DNA of 34,516 nucleotides, taken from the NCBI GenBank assembly GCA_023227835.1, contig JALOCI010000030.1:1-34516 (forward strand), in the 5' to 3' direction. Numbering within the stretch: the stretch's first letter is position 1; every line of letters begins with the position of its first letter. Shown here piece by piece: positions 1-9,455 of this stretch. This DNA is from Bacteroidales bacterium (GTDB taxonomy: Bacteria; Bacteroidota; Bacteroidia; Bacteroidales; UBA932). Made by a program: the position numbers and the translations under genes. A model generated the notes under the pieces. It was not told the DNA's origin. It saw nothing but the letters and a program-made list of their open reading frames with translations, and searched no databases.

Positions 1-543
1 GCATGGTTGGCAATTATCTGTGTAAGCATCAATGAATATAGGTTTTCCGCTGCTTTTTGAAACTTTGAGAGCCTCCTCAAAGCTAATATTCTGAAAGACG
101 ATGCTTCTGCTGTTGCTCCATTTATTGTTAGCTTTGGAGAGTGCAGAGTTTGCTTTTTCAAGAAAAAGGCCGGGATTATTATATACACGGGACGGGTGGA
201 TAATTTCCAGCAAATCACCGTTAGGCATCATAAAGGCATAAGCGGGATACATATTCATCTGAAGGAGCGGTGCAAAAGATTTACCGGCTTCAGAACCCAT
301 ATCCATTCTGACTGAAATGAGATTTTTTGAGCAGAATTCGGCAACCTCTACATTGGCTGCAAGTTGTTTTTCAGAGTTGAGTTTTTCCGGTCCCATCATC
401 CTCTGGCTTGTAACATCCACTAATATTATCTTTTTGTCTTTGGATGCTATTTGTTTAGCCTGCTCAAAGTCAAGATTGGAAAAATTCTGGGCTGCAGCCA
501 TAATCGGCAACAGCAAAGCAAGTGTGGTTAACTTAAGTCTCAT
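1..543 (-). CDS. Tandem thioredoxin-like exported protein (3' end cut by window edge)
   Basis: Probably an envelope thioredoxin-fold protein. The visible 181 residues start at an ATG with a signal peptide (hydrophobic residues 5-18, Ala-Ala-Ala-Gln near 16-19). Residues about 25-135 form a thioredoxin-like domain in which the usual CxxC site is replaced by a Thr-Ser-Gln-Arg stretch, so this half should be redox-inactive. A second domain begins near residue 150, with the active-site pattern Asn-Cys-Gln-Pro-Cys at 177-181 exactly at the window boundary. The gene starts 14 bases after the SusD stop, so it is probably the last visible gene of the kelch-SusC-SusD operon. The family call is firm at fold level. 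The substrate, and whether the second domain is a reductase or a disulfide carrier, cannot be told. Confidence 0.75.
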   Translation of the reverse strand, partial: MRLKLTTLALLLPIMAAAQNFSNLDFEQAKQIASKDKKIILVDVTSQRMMGPEKLNSEKQLAANVEVAEFCSKNLISVRMDMGSEAGKSFAPLLQMNMYPAYAFMMPNGDLLEIIHPSRVYNNPGLFLEKANSALSKANNKWSNSRSIVFQNISFEEALKVSKSSGKPIFIDAYTDNCQPC

Positions 544-557
544 AAAATAATTTGTTT

Positions 558-2072
558 CTAACGATATCCTTTGTTTTGAACAATGGCACCATAGGATATA
601 TTGATGTCATAGTTTGGTATTGGTAATATTTTTCTGTCATTGTTAACAGACGGATCTTTCAAAGGTCTTCCGGTCCTTATAAGATCCCATCTTGTATGAC
701 CTTCGAAAGCCAGTTCTTTCATTCTCTCTAACAAAATCTCGTCTATAAGAGCCTGTGGGGTGGCAAAGCTGGATGCTGTATATGCAACCGGTTTGGTCGA
801 GAAAGGTCGTCTTCTTATATCATTCAACTGAGTGATTGAGGCATCATTTATGCCGTTAATTCTGGCAAGTGCCTCCGCTTTTGTGAGTTTTGCTTCAGAA
901 ACACGCAAGTATATAACGTTGTTGAATCCATTGCCGTTGTTATACTTGTATGAGGTAAGGTCTGTAGGATTTGATGTAGTGCTGCCATACCATAGCAAAG
1001 AGGCTGCTGTCTCAGGATCTATATACCCTCGTCTGTCTCCGCTTGCATATATTCCGGCAAAATCAAGGCCAACATAAAAAGAACTCTTGTTATAAAAAAG
1101 TGAGCCTAGACCGTTGGAGTAGTTATTTGCACTTGAATAGCAAGGAGAAAGCAATATTGCTTCGGTACTGAAATTTGTGCTGTTTGTCTCTGTTCCGGTT
1201 TCGTTGAGAGGAAACATATATGAGGTGTGATTCGTATATGAGGTTGAGAATGTGTAACCATTTGTGTTGGTTATCACAGAATCTGCATAGTCTGCCGCCA
1301 ATTGCAACTCACTTTGGTTATTTGTATAAGTTCCTTTGTAGAGATAAACCCTGGATAGCAGAGCAAATGCTGCAGTTCTGGAAGCCCGTGTCCTTGCAGT
1401 GAGATTTGTAACATTTGCATCCGGCAGGAATTTCAGGGCATCATTAAGATCCGAGATAATCTGATTGTATGTTTCGCCTACTGTAATCCTGGTTTGTATA
1501 TCCTCTGGGTTATAGCCGTCATATGGAGTGAGGCGCAATATAACTCCAAGACCGCTCATGTCACCTGTAAGGGCTCCGTCTCCGAAAGCCTGTAAAAGCA
1601 ACATATATTCATAAGCCCGTATAAATTTTGCTTCAGCAATATGCCTTTGCATTGCAATAGTGCTGTAATGACCATATTTATTAATATTGGTAATTACGTT
1701 ATTTGCATAGTCTATTGCATTGTATGTTGTACCCCACATGCTCTGAATATAGCCTTCATGGTCTGAACTGTTGTACTGAGATGTAACCATGTTGACAAAT
1801 CCCGAATTCTCTCTCAGAGATAGAGTAGGAGTTCCTATCTCTCCGAATAATATGAAGTATCCTGTATTTGCATAATTATTCACGCCTGTCGGAGCACCGG
1901 AGATACTGGCATTAAGTCTTGTATATGCCCCAAGAAGAGCAGCTTCTGCGGTGTTGGAGTCTCTGTATGTTATCTCATCAACCATAACGTTTTCAGGAGC
2001 TAGGTCTAGGTTGCAAGATTGAATAAAAACCGCAAGGATTATCACTAATATGGTTTTAATTAAATTTTTCAT
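558..2072 (-). CDS. SusD/RagB family outer-membrane nutrient-binding lipoprotein
   Basis: SusD proteins are surface lipoproteins that cap the SusC channel and bind the ligand, usually a glycan but peptides in RagB types. I start at the second ATG (MKNLIKT), preceded by an in-frame ATG two codons upstream (2078). The signal peptide ends in a lipobox with Gln-Ser-Cys at residue 20, followed by the short polar linker typical of surface lipoproteins. The 504-residue length, the helical N-terminal half with an Arg-Ala-Tyr-Glu-Tyr segment, and the C-terminal Glu-Leu-Ala-Phe-Glu-Gly-His-Thr-Arg-Trp-Asp block are SusD hallmarks. It follows SusC by about 18 bases. The ligand cannot be read from the sequence. 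Confidence 0.95.
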   Translation of the reverse strand: MKNLIKTILVIILAVFIQSCNLDLAPENVMVDEITYRDSNTAEAALLGAYTRLNASISGAPTGVNNYANTGYFILFGEIGTPTLSLRENSGFVNMVTSQYNSSDHEGYIQSMWGTTYNAIDYANNVITNINKYGHYSTIAMQRHIAEAKFIRAYEYMLLLQAFGDGALTGDMSGLGVILRLTPYDGYNPEDIQTRITVGETYNQIISDLNDALKFLPDANVTNLTARTRASRTAAFALLSRVYLYKGTYTNNQSELQLAADYADSVITNTNGYTFSTSYTNHTSYMFPLNETGTETNSTNFSTEAILLSPCYSSANNYSNGLGSLFYNKSSFYVGLDFAGIYASGDRRGYIDPETAASLLWYGSTTSNPTDLTSYKYNNGNGFNNVIYLRVSEAKLTKAEALARINGINDASITQLNDIRRRPFSTKPVAYTASSFATPQALIDEILLERMKELAFEGHTRWDLIRTGRPLKDPSVNNDRKILPIPNYDINISYGAIVQNKGYR

Positions 2073-2090
2073 AATCATTACTTTTGTCGT

Positions 2091-5000
2091 TTAGAAACCT
2101 AGTTTAATACCGAATTGGAATGCTCTTGTCTGAGGCATTGTAAGATTGTCATAACCGGAAGAGGTCGCTGATGAGCCGAACGCACTAACCTCAGGGTCAA
2201 TACCGGAATATTTTGTAAAGGTTAACAGGTTAGTTGCTATAGCATAAATTCTTACTTGTTTAAAAATCTTTGATTTCTGAAGGAGTACTTCCGGAAGAGA
2301 ATAAGCAACTTCAAGTGTCTTAAGTCTCATGTATGAGTTGTCTTCAAGGAATCTGGTGGTTGTACTCGAGGCTGTATAGTCATAACTTCCTGTGATTGAT
2401 GAGTTTTTCAACTTCGGAACACCTGTGTTGTGTCCATATATTTGCCATAATTTTAGTATGTCCTTGTCAAGATTATTGGCATCTCTAGTGGAGTAAGTCA
2501 TCAATTGAGCTTTTGTATTATTAATCATCTGTCCTCCGTATGAGAAAGTAAAGAGGAAGTTTAATTCTATCCCTTTGTATATTAATGAGTTAGATAGGCC
2601 TCCGTAAAAATCAGGCGTTGCATCTCCCATTATAAACTTATTGTGGACAGAGTTTTTATTGTCAGCTGCCGGGGCTGTTTCACTAACAGTTCCATCTTTA
2701 TATATCCAAAGAGGATTACCATTTTCCGGATTAACACCATTCCATTTATATAGATAGAACTGGGCTGCAGGGTAGCCTACAGCGTAGTATTTGAAGGAGC
2801 TGTTTAGTTCATCAATCTGGTTCCCCTCAAAGTTGAGTTTTAATATCTTATTGGTATTTCTTGAGAAAGTCAGAGTTGTAAGCCATTGGAAATCCTTTCC
2901 GGATACATTATATGAGGTAAGTCTCAGTTCAACTCCTGAGTTTGACATATCCCCGATGTTCTGGTCCTGTTTTGTGTATCCTGTATATGCAGGTACATTT
3001 GAGGAGAACAGCATATCTGTGGTTTTTTTGTAATAGTAATCCAAAGTCATGTCAATCCTGCGGTCCAGGAAAGTTGCATCCAGTCCGACATCGTAAGTCA
3101 CTGTCTTTTCCCATCCAAGATTGGTATTTCCGGGCTGAGACATGTTCAGATATGAATACCCACCGTAATTTGCTCCGGTGATCAGGCTATATTCCGCTTG
3201 AGCTCCATAATAGTCGGAGTTTGCATCTTTGCTTGACCAACCGACAGATCCTCTGAGTTTGAGATCATCAATCCATTTTAAATTGTCTTTTATGAATTTC
3301 TCTTCACTGAGTCTCCATCCGAGAGATACCGAAGGTGTGTTTATGTATCTGTTATCCCTGTTGTATTTTGAAGAGCCGTCTATACGATATGTCAATCCGG
3401 TCATATATTTTCTCATAAACTGATAGTTAAGCCTGGCAAAACCGGAAAGAAGGGCTGATTTTATCTCTCCGCCGCCGGAAACACTTTTGGTCTGAGCTGA
3501 ACCGACTCCTACAAGGTACTGACTGAAGAAATTCCTTCCTGAAATTGAGTTTGCGTAGATTTTTGAAGTCTCATAGCTCTGACCTACAATGCCTTGTATA
3601 AAGTGCTTGCCAAACTCCTTGTTTATGTTGAGAGTGTTGTTTACAACAAACTTGGAGCTCATTGAGACAGTCTCCTGAGCCTGATTCTTGCTCACAACTT
3701 CACTCAGAGGGACATCGGATTTCCTTACAGATGTCTTTGTGTTGTACATGTCTGTACCAATATCTGATCTCAGTGTCATCCACCTGGTAGGTTTCAGTTC
3801 AATGAAAATATTTCCTGTCACTCTGTTGTCGAGAGAGTTCATCTTATTTTCATATGCTGTAGCGACAGGGTTGTATGCCTCTGCGTATCCATAAGGATTT
3901 GTACCCTGCCCGTAGAAGTAGTCTCCGTCATCTTTATAAACAGGAAGGTTAGGAGCCTTCTTTGCTGCAAGTGCATATATTGTCTGAGCCTGTAGTGCGT
4001 TGTTATCCACTTGAGAGAGTGAAACGTTGGTTCCGATTGTGGTAATCTTGTTAAGTTTGGAATCAAGGTTTACCCTGACAGAGAACCTTTGCAGATCATT
4101 GTTAATTATATAAGACTGATTGCTGCTTAGCGAGGCACTTACAAAATAATTGGTCTTCTCTGTTCCTCCCGATACGGAAGCAGAAGTGTTTGTACTTATT
4201 GCTGTCCTCGTAACGGCATCAATCCAGTCTGTATTATACTGTGAAGAGAATGGGGTATTAGGATAGTACATAGAATATATAAGATTGTACTCATCGCCGT
4301 TGAGTAAATTAAGTTTCCCCATAGGATTTTCTATAGCTGTACTGAAACTTACATCAATTTTGGTTCTGTCCCTTAGCCCCTTTTTTGTAGTTATAAGTAT
4401 TACTCCTGCAGAACCTCTTGAACCATATATTGCTGTAGCAAATGCATCCTTCAGAATTTCAATTGATTCTATATCATCCGGATTGAGTGATGTGAGAGGA
4501 TTTTTTTCAAACGAATAATTCAAGGCTGGATTATTTGTAATTGTGCTTGAAACGTTGGTCCCTCCCATTGCTATTGCCGGAATTGATCCTCCCGAAGTTG
4601 AGGTGAGGTTGTTCTCCCTGCTTGTGCCATAAATAGGAACACCATCAATGACATACAAAGGGTTATTATCACCCATTATTGTGCTTATTCCTCTTATGGT
4701 TAGCACGTTGGCGGCTCCTAACGCGCCGGAAGATGTAGACATATATACTCCTGCTGCCTGTCCGGCAAGCATTTTGTCTATTGATAGGGCGTTTGTAACT
4801 TCAGCCGGCCTTACCGTTGTCACGGAACCTGTAATATCTCTTCTTTCCTGAGTTGAATAACCCGTAAATACTAACTCCATAAGAGCCATCTTATCCTCTT
4901 CAAGAATTATTTCCACATAATCTGGTTTATTTACAAGCTTTTCTACAGGTTTGTAGCCGATAAAGCTGAACTTTAATATTCCTCCCTTTTGAACCTGGAT

Positions 5001-5180
5001 TGTAAAACATCCATCTATATTTGTTTCTGTCCCGACATTAGTACCCTTGACTTGAACGTGAGTCCCAGGGATAGCTTTACCTTCAGCATCCTTCACAGTC
5101 CCGCTTATTGTCATCTTTACCTGTCCATGCAACACAACAGATGTCGCAATCAGGCAGAATAATGCTATTATCTTTTTCAT
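2091..5180 (-). CDS. SusC/RagA family TonB-linked outer-membrane transporter
   Basis: A 1029-residue energy-dependent outer-membrane channel that partners with the adjacent SusD lipoprotein. Visible order: signal peptide 1-19; carboxypeptidase-regulatory-like domain about 23-95 (Ser-Gly-Thr-Val-Lys-Asp, then a Phe-Ile-Gly-Tyr end); the linking block Thr-Gly-Tyr-Ser-Thr-Gln-Glu-Arg-Arg; plug domain with the Leu-Ala-Gly-Gln-Ala-Ala-Gly-Val signature, Ile-Arg-Gly-Ile, and Pro-Leu-Tyr-Val-Ile-Asp-Gly-Val-Pro-Ile; then a long beta-barrel ending in Gly-Ile-Lys-Leu-Gly-Phe with the terminal Phe expected of barrel proteins. The length is normal for SusC. It lies 27 bases after the kelch lipoprotein gene and about 18 before SusD, all on the same strand, consistent with one transcript. 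Confidence 0.96.
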   Translation of the reverse strand: MKKIIALFCLIATSVVLHGQVKMTISGTVKDAEGKAIPGTHVQVKGTNVGTETNIDGCFTIQVQKGGILKFSFIGYKPVEKLVNKPDYVEIILEEDKMALMELVFTGYSTQERRDITGSVTTVRPAEVTNALSIDKMLAGQAAGVYMSTSSGALGAANVLTIRGISTIMGDNNPLYVIDGVPIYGTSRENNLTSTSGGSIPAIAMGGTNVSSTITNNPALNYSFEKNPLTSLNPDDIESIEILKDAFATAIYGSRGSAGVILITTKKGLRDRTKIDVSFSTAIENPMGKLNLLNGDEYNLIYSMYYPNTPFSSQYNTDWIDAVTRTAISTNTSASVSGGTEKTNYFVSASLSSNQSYIINNDLQRFSVRVNLDSKLNKITTIGTNVSLSQVDNNALQAQTIYALAAKKAPNLPVYKDDGDYFYGQGTNPYGYAEAYNPVATAYENKMNSLDNRVTGNIFIELKPTRWMTLRSDIGTDMYNTKTSVRKSDVPLSEVVSKNQAQETVSMSSKFVVNNTLNINKEFGKHFIQGIVGQSYETSKIYANSISGRNFFSQYLVGVGSAQTKSVSGGGEIKSALLSGFARLNYQFMRKYMTGLTYRIDGSSKYNRDNRYINTPSVSLGWRLSEEKFIKDNLKWIDDLKLRGSVGWSSKDANSDYYGAQAEYSLITGANYGGYSYLNMSQPGNTNLGWEKTVTYDVGLDATFLDRRIDMTLDYYYKKTTDMLFSSNVPAYTGYTKQDQNIGDMSNSGVELRLTSYNVSGKDFQWLTTLTFSRNTNKILKLNFEGNQIDELNSSFKYYAVGYPAAQFYLYKWNGVNPENGNPLWIYKDGTVSETAPAADNKNSVHNKFIMGDATPDFYGGLSNSLIYKGIELNFLFTFSYGGQMINNTKAQLMTYSTRDANNLDKDILKLWQIYGHNTGVPKLKNSSITGSYDYTASSTTTRFLEDNSYMRLKTLEVAYSLPEVLLQKSKIFKQVRIYAIATNLLTFTKYSGIDPEVSAFGSSATSSGYDNLTMPQTRAFQFGIKLGF

Positions 5181-5207
5181 GTTTCTTCAATTTGATTTGG
5201 TGATAAG

Positions 5208-6662
5208 TTATTTTAAACGTTTTGTCCAAACATCATATCTCATATTCATAGCAATTCCGCTGATAGAATAATTTCCTGCAGAATTGGCATAGCCACCTAT
5301 GATCCAGATGAGATCACCGGTTCCGTTTAAAACATTAGCATATATTCTTGATGAAAATGCTGCCGGAAGTTGTTGCTCTGATGGCAAAGTAATCCAGTTC
5401 CTGCCATCAGTTGAGGATAGCACAGAGGTAATCCCTATCCTGTTGCTTCCAACTATTTTTTCTCCGCCTATCATATACAGTTTTCCATTGTACGCAACCA
5501 CTTTATGACCGAATCTCTTCAGGTCCTCTCCCGATGAGATCTCCGTAACCCAAGTTGCTCCGTTATCGGAAGATGAATATATTTCTCCTTTAACATTACT
5601 TTCAGATAAGAAGCTTGTGTATCCGCCGGAAATCCATAGTTTTCCATTATATGAATACATTGCATCCTCATTCCTGTTGGTAACTATGCTCGGATTTGGA
5701 ATTATACTTGTCCAATTTGTCCCGTCAACAGAACGGTATATATTTATCTGGCTATATGGTTGCCACATTCCGAAACCATACATTTTTCCTCTTCTGACAA
5801 ATAGCATCCCGTTGTGTGTTACCACTTGTGGGAATGGACGTCCGAGAGGATTACCTATTTGTCCGGCTGTACAGTCTGACCAGTCCTTACCATTTGTAGT
5901 GGACATCATTCTCCAGACACTTGTTGATGAAGCATCCGGAAGTGTGCCATTAATATCTTTCCCGAATAATCTAACGCCACCTATTGCATATAGCTTCCCG
6001 TTCAATACTGCCAGTTCTGTTCCGAACCCTCCGATTACTGCAGGGCTTGTCTCAACTTTTGTCCATAATCCACCATCTTCAGACGAGTATAACTCATAGA
6101 AAGCAGTACCAGTTGAAGATGTGCCGTTAGGATAGTATGAGCCCAGTATATATAATTTATTGTTAAACCATGCCGCACTATAGGAACTGAATGTTGGTAA
6201 ACCGGTCATTCTCATATCAGTATTAATCTTTGCACCAGATATCTGGCTGTGATCACTTTTTTCAATATATGCATTCACGGAATATTCTCGTTCGGAATTA
6301 TTATATTTAGTATTTATTTTTAGGGGTTTGCTCAAATCAACTTCACTCTCGCCACATATGATCTCCTCACCGTTAACAAAGACTTTTGCCCCGATTGTAG
6401 TTGTAAACAGAGGTTTGATTCGGGACATAGTTAGCGCCGGGGTACCGTAAAGAATACTATCCTGGTTGTTCTGGATAGATTTTTCTACTTGATTGACAGA
6501 GCAGTCAAACACTCTGCCGTCCGGAAGTTGGAACCTACATGTGAGTATGCCGGAAACATCCTCATAAGGGATTTGATTTTTCTGGCATGATCCCACGCTA
6601 ATCAACATTGCAGTCGATACGAGTCCGACGAGCAATCTTTTATGGATTCGGGGCTTTTTCAT
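5208..6662 (-). CDS. Kelch-repeat lipoprotein, first gene of the SusCD operon (DUF6242-like)
   Basis: A predicted surface lipoprotein of 484 residues. The signal peptide ends in Val-Gly-Ser-Cys (Cys26). Residues about 30-135 form a small beta-rich N-terminal domain of the Ig-like or DUF6242 kind. From about 150 there are at least six kelch-type blades, each with an Asn-x-Lys-Leu-Tyr/Trp-x-Ile-Gly-Gly-like strand (for example NGKLYAIGG and NGKLYMIGG) and a Trp-rich strand (Asn-Trp-Thr or Asp-Trp-Ser), so a beta-propeller is likely. It stands where other Sus loci encode extra binding lipoproteins, so ligand capture beside SusC/SusD is my inference. No catalytic residues are evident. The DUF6242 label is from memory; the kelch and lipoprotein calls are seen directly. 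Confidence 0.8.
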   Translation of the reverse strand: MKKPRIHKRLLVGLVSTAMLISVGSCQKNQIPYEDVSGILTCRFQLPDGRVFDCSVNQVEKSIQNNQDSILYGTPALTMSRIKPLFTTTIGAKVFVNGEEIICGESEVDLSKPLKINTKYNNSEREYSVNAYIEKSDHSQISGAKINTDMRMTGLPTFSSYSAAWFNNKLYILGSYYPNGTSSTGTAFYELYSSEDGGLWTKVETSPAVIGGFGTELAVLNGKLYAIGGVRLFGKDINGTLPDASSTSVWRMMSTTNGKDWSDCTAGQIGNPLGRPFPQVVTHNGMLFVRRGKMYGFGMWQPYSQINIYRSVDGTNWTSIIPNPSIVTNRNEDAMYSYNGKLWISGGYTSFLSESNVKGEIYSSSDNGATWVTEISSGEDLKRFGHKVVAYNGKLYMIGGEKIVGSNRIGITSVLSSTDGRNWITLPSEQQLPAAFSSRIYANVLNGTGDLIWIIGGYANSAGNYSISGIAMNMRYDVWTKRLK

Positions 6663-6843
6663 AATTATTTGTTTTGGTTTGTGATTGTTTTTCTATTCAA
6701 ATTTGCGAAAAGAGAAAATAAAAAGCCCTTTTAATAAACTAAAAAATGTCTACAAAAGGTCAGTGTTTAATAGAAAAATATCTACAATATATTTTTATAT
6801 GTGCCTTTTTATTAGATGTATATAAGAAATATAATATCTACAA

Positions 6844-8430
6844 TCAGAATGATTTTAAATATGATGTAAGATTAGTGTCACTATCGATATTAAGGTGCTG
6901 TCTCATACGATAGCGAGCCATATTTACACTTTTCGGTGAACAATCCATAAGTGTTGAAATCTGTTTTGTAGAGAGTCCGGCTCTGAGTAAAAGTGCTACA
7001 TTCTTATCATTCTTGGTCAGGTCAGGATGTGCTGATGTAAGTCTGTCAATGAAATCCTTATTTATTTTTCCAATACGGCTCATAACAGATTCCACATCAT
7101 CATTTTTTGTCTGCAAATGCCTTATATACAGATTTATCCTTCTTAATTCAGGATAAACATCTTTAGCATCCATTTTCTGAGCCTTGCTTAAAGATTCCTG
7201 TATGTTGCAAAGAATGTCATTCCTGCTGTTTATATAAGTTGCCAGATTAAGAAGTTCTGCCTGAGTGTATTTTACATCCCTTTCAGCAGAGGCTTGCTTG
7301 AGTTCAAGGTTTTGCATGCGTCTCCGGTTGCTGATGAAAAAGTATATATATAGGAAAACGAGTATCGTAATGATAAATGCTGAAAACAAAATTACAAGGG
7401 TGAGATTTAATCGTTTTATATCGTTCTCTTTCTTTTGCAGGTTTATCTCATACTCTTTTCTTGAAAGTATGCGATTAGAGATCATCTCTTCTATGTCGCT
7501 GATATTCTGTCCGTCAGTAATTACTTTCTGTGCCTGTTGTCTTTTTTTCGTCTCTTCGTATGCTAATCTGTAATCCCCCTCCCTTGCATATATAATTGAC
7601 CGAAGGTCATAATTATTAAAAAGAATCTCTTGTGCACTTAAACTCATCCCGATTGTTAGTGCGGAATCCAAATATGTGTGGCCAATTTTGTATTTACCAA
7701 GGATAATATATTGATAAGCAAGATTGTTGTAATTCTCAGCAAGAGATAATTTTCTTCCTTCTTTTTGGTTAATCGCAATTGCCTCGTTCAAATAACCTAT
7801 TTTGAGCTTTGTCTCACCATCTCCTATAGCCAGGTTGTTAAGAGCCGTAGCTGTAATGTGTGAATCATCTTCAATTGCCCGTCCGAAAGCTAATGCTCTA
7901 AGGAAATATTTGTCAGCCTTTTCCTGTGAGTGAAATTTCTGATAGAAAAGACCAAGATTATTGTAATGAAAAGCCAAAAGATATATATCGCCAAGCTTTC
8001 TAAACAGGGAGTCGCATGTATTAAGACTGTTTACTGATTTTGTATGACATCCTGTTTTTATCTGTAGCATCGCATAATATGCAATTGCTATTGCTTTTGT
8101 GCGAATCTCTTCTTTTGGGCAATTTGAAAGAGCTTCGTGAATAGTATATAATGCCTGTGCCGACTGCCCGTTTTCTAAATGTTTTATAGTTAGTGAGATG
8201 AGCCTTTTTGTTATAGACAGACTGTCTTTTGGCGTTTTAACTGTTGACACACTTGCAGGTAGTATTTTGTGTGGTAAGACTATCCTTCCAGTAGAATCTT
8301 TTTTGGGAATCTTAATTGCATTAATCTCTCTGTCACTTCTTGGCTGAGCATATAAACAACTAACTGCCGGTAAGTTTGCCAGAAGTGCTAAACAACAGAA
8401 ACATACAAATATGTTGACTATTTTTTTCAA
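6844..8430 (-). CDS. Membrane-anchored TPR regulator with C-terminal HTH (LuxR-like)
   Basis: A 528-residue one-component regulator of a type common in Bacteroidetes. Signal sequence 1-29; TPR-like helical repeats about 85-300 (for example the Tyr-Asn-Asn-Leu-Gly and Tyr-Asn-Asn-Leu-Ala repeat helices); one membrane span about 341-367; a cytoplasmic coiled coil about 370-450; and a helix-turn-helix about 475-528 containing LSTKQISTLM, the LuxR-like recognition pattern. The periplasmic TPR part would sense a ligand or partner and the cytoplasmic HTH bind DNA. The start is TTG: the codon just before it is a TGA stop in the same frame, and no ATG follows until after the signal peptide. It lies upstream of the kelch-SusC-SusD operon across a 181-base gap, so it is the obvious candidate regulator of that operon. 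Confidence 0.88.
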   Translation of the reverse strand: MKKIVNIFVCFCCLALLANLPAVSCLYAQPRSDREINAIKIPKKDSTGRIVLPHKILPASVSTVKTPKDSLSITKRLISLTIKHLENGQSAQALYTIHEALSNCPKEEIRTKAIAIAYYAMLQIKTGCHTKSVNSLNTCDSLFRKLGDIYLLAFHYNNLGLFYQKFHSQEKADKYFLRALAFGRAIEDDSHITATALNNLAIGDGETKLKIGYLNEAIAINQKEGRKLSLAENYNNLAYQYIILGKYKIGHTYLDSALTIGMSLSAQEILFNNYDLRSIIYAREGDYRLAYEETKKRQQAQKVITDGQNISDIEEMISNRILSRKEYEINLQKKENDIKRLNLTLVILFSAFIITILVFLYIYFFISNRRRMQNLELKQASAERDVKYTQAELLNLATYINSRNDILCNIQESLSKAQKMDAKDVYPELRRINLYIRHLQTKNDDVESVMSRIGKINKDFIDRLTSAHPDLTKNDKNVALLLRAGLSTKQISTLMDCSPKSVNMARYRMRQHLNIDSDTNLTSYLKSF

Positions 8431-8475
8431 TCAGGAATTTTCACTGATTGTAAATATATGAAAAAATGGTGAATT

Positions 8476-9429
8476 CTATTTGTCGTTACTTTTTAGGAAG
8501 TCCTCCGTAATTTTAATATACTCCTTCGGATTTTCAAGATGATGAGAATGAGAACAGTCTTTCATTATATGAATTTTTGAGCCAGGAATCTTCGACTGGA
8601 AATATCTGACACTCTCCGGAGTAGCTTCGTCAAATTCTCCGCAAGTTAAGAGGACTGGTACTTTTATTTTGTGCAATTCCCCTGTAAGATCTGCATCTTT
8701 TAATGTGCCTGTAGCACAGAATTCGCTGGGCCCCCACATATAAAGATATATGTTGACAGCCATTTTGCTGTTGGTGCGATTCATAGGCTCTGGCAGAGGA
8801 TTTATACGACACAGATGTTTTTTATAGTATTCTTGAATTGCATTCTGATACTCTTGTGAAGAATAGTCCTCGGCTTGTTCACAATGTTTTATCGTATTCT
8901 GAATATTTTCAGGGAGAAGAGTGACTAATCTGTTTTGATCAGCAATCCATCTTGGTGAGCTGAGAAGTGGTCCTGATAAAGTCAAACTGAGTATTCCCTC
9001 AGGGTTTTCTCTAATAATATACTCAGTTGCAAGCATAGCTCCCCACGATTGCCCGAGAAGATGAATCTTCTCAAGTTTTAATTCTCTTCTTATAATCACT
9101 ATCTCTTCAACAAATCTTTCAATTTTCCATAAGAGAGTGTCCGTCGGCAGGTCCGAATTCCCGCAGCCAAGCTGATCGTAGAAAATAACAGGCCTTTTAT
9201 CTGCAAGAGCTTCAAGAGTCTCTAGATAGTCATGAGGTGCACCAGGTCCACCGTGAACAACGAGAAGAGGTGTCCCCCTCTTATCTGCACCAACAATTTT
9301 ATACCAAATTTTACCTCCCGTTACCTCTATATAGCCTTCGGTGATTTGTCCCCTAACGTTTTTTGTGTTTGAGTTACATGATGATGTCAGGATTGTTGAA
9401 ATCATAATAAAAAATATAAATTTTTTCAT
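8476..9429 (-). CDS. Alpha/beta-hydrolase lipoprotein, proline iminopeptidase type (peptidase S33)
   Basis: Likely releases N-terminal proline or similar residues from peptides at the cell envelope. The signal peptide ends in Thr-Ser-Ser-Cys (Cys18), a lipobox, so it is probably membrane-anchored rather than cytosolic like the classic enzyme. The family signature His-Gly-Gly-Pro-Gly is at 59-63 and the Tyr-Asp-Gln-Leu-Gly-Cys-Gly segment at 84-90. The nucleophile motif Gly-Gln-Ser-Trp-Gly is at 126-130 (Ser128), with likely triad partners Asp267 (Gly-Glu-Phe-Asp) and His294 (Asp-Cys-Ser-His). The 317-residue length is normal. It ends 45 bases before the TPR regulator on the same strand and has its own promoter upstream. 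The true substrate could be another small amide or ester. Confidence 0.85.
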   Translation of the reverse strand: MKKFIFFIMISTILTSSCNSNTKNVRGQITEGYIEVTGGKIWYKIVGADKRGTPLLVVHGGPGAPHDYLETLEALADKRPVIFYDQLGCGNSDLPTDTLLWKIERFVEEIVIIRRELKLEKIHLLGQSWGAMLATEYIIRENPEGILSLTLSGPLLSSPRWIADQNRLVTLLPENIQNTIKHCEQAEDYSSQEYQNAIQEYYKKHLCRINPLPEPMNRTNSKMAVNIYLYMWGPSEFCATGTLKDADLTGELHKIKVPVLLTCGEFDEATPESVRYFQSKIPGSKIHIMKDCSHSHHLENPKEYIKITEDFLKSNDK

Positions 9430-9455
9430 ATCGGGAAACTCTTTTTTCCTGTATA

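Noticed and set aside
5617..6099. A 160-codon open frame on the plus strand inside the kelch gene
   Set aside because: It is the antisense of a well-supported lipoprotein gene, with no recognisable domain and no promoter or start context of its own.
6774..6797. AT-only inverted repeat between the TPR regulator and the kelch gene, considered as terminator
   Set aside because: The stem is A/T throughout and lacks a U tract in the right place on the minus strand; such repeats are common by chance in AT-rich gaps.
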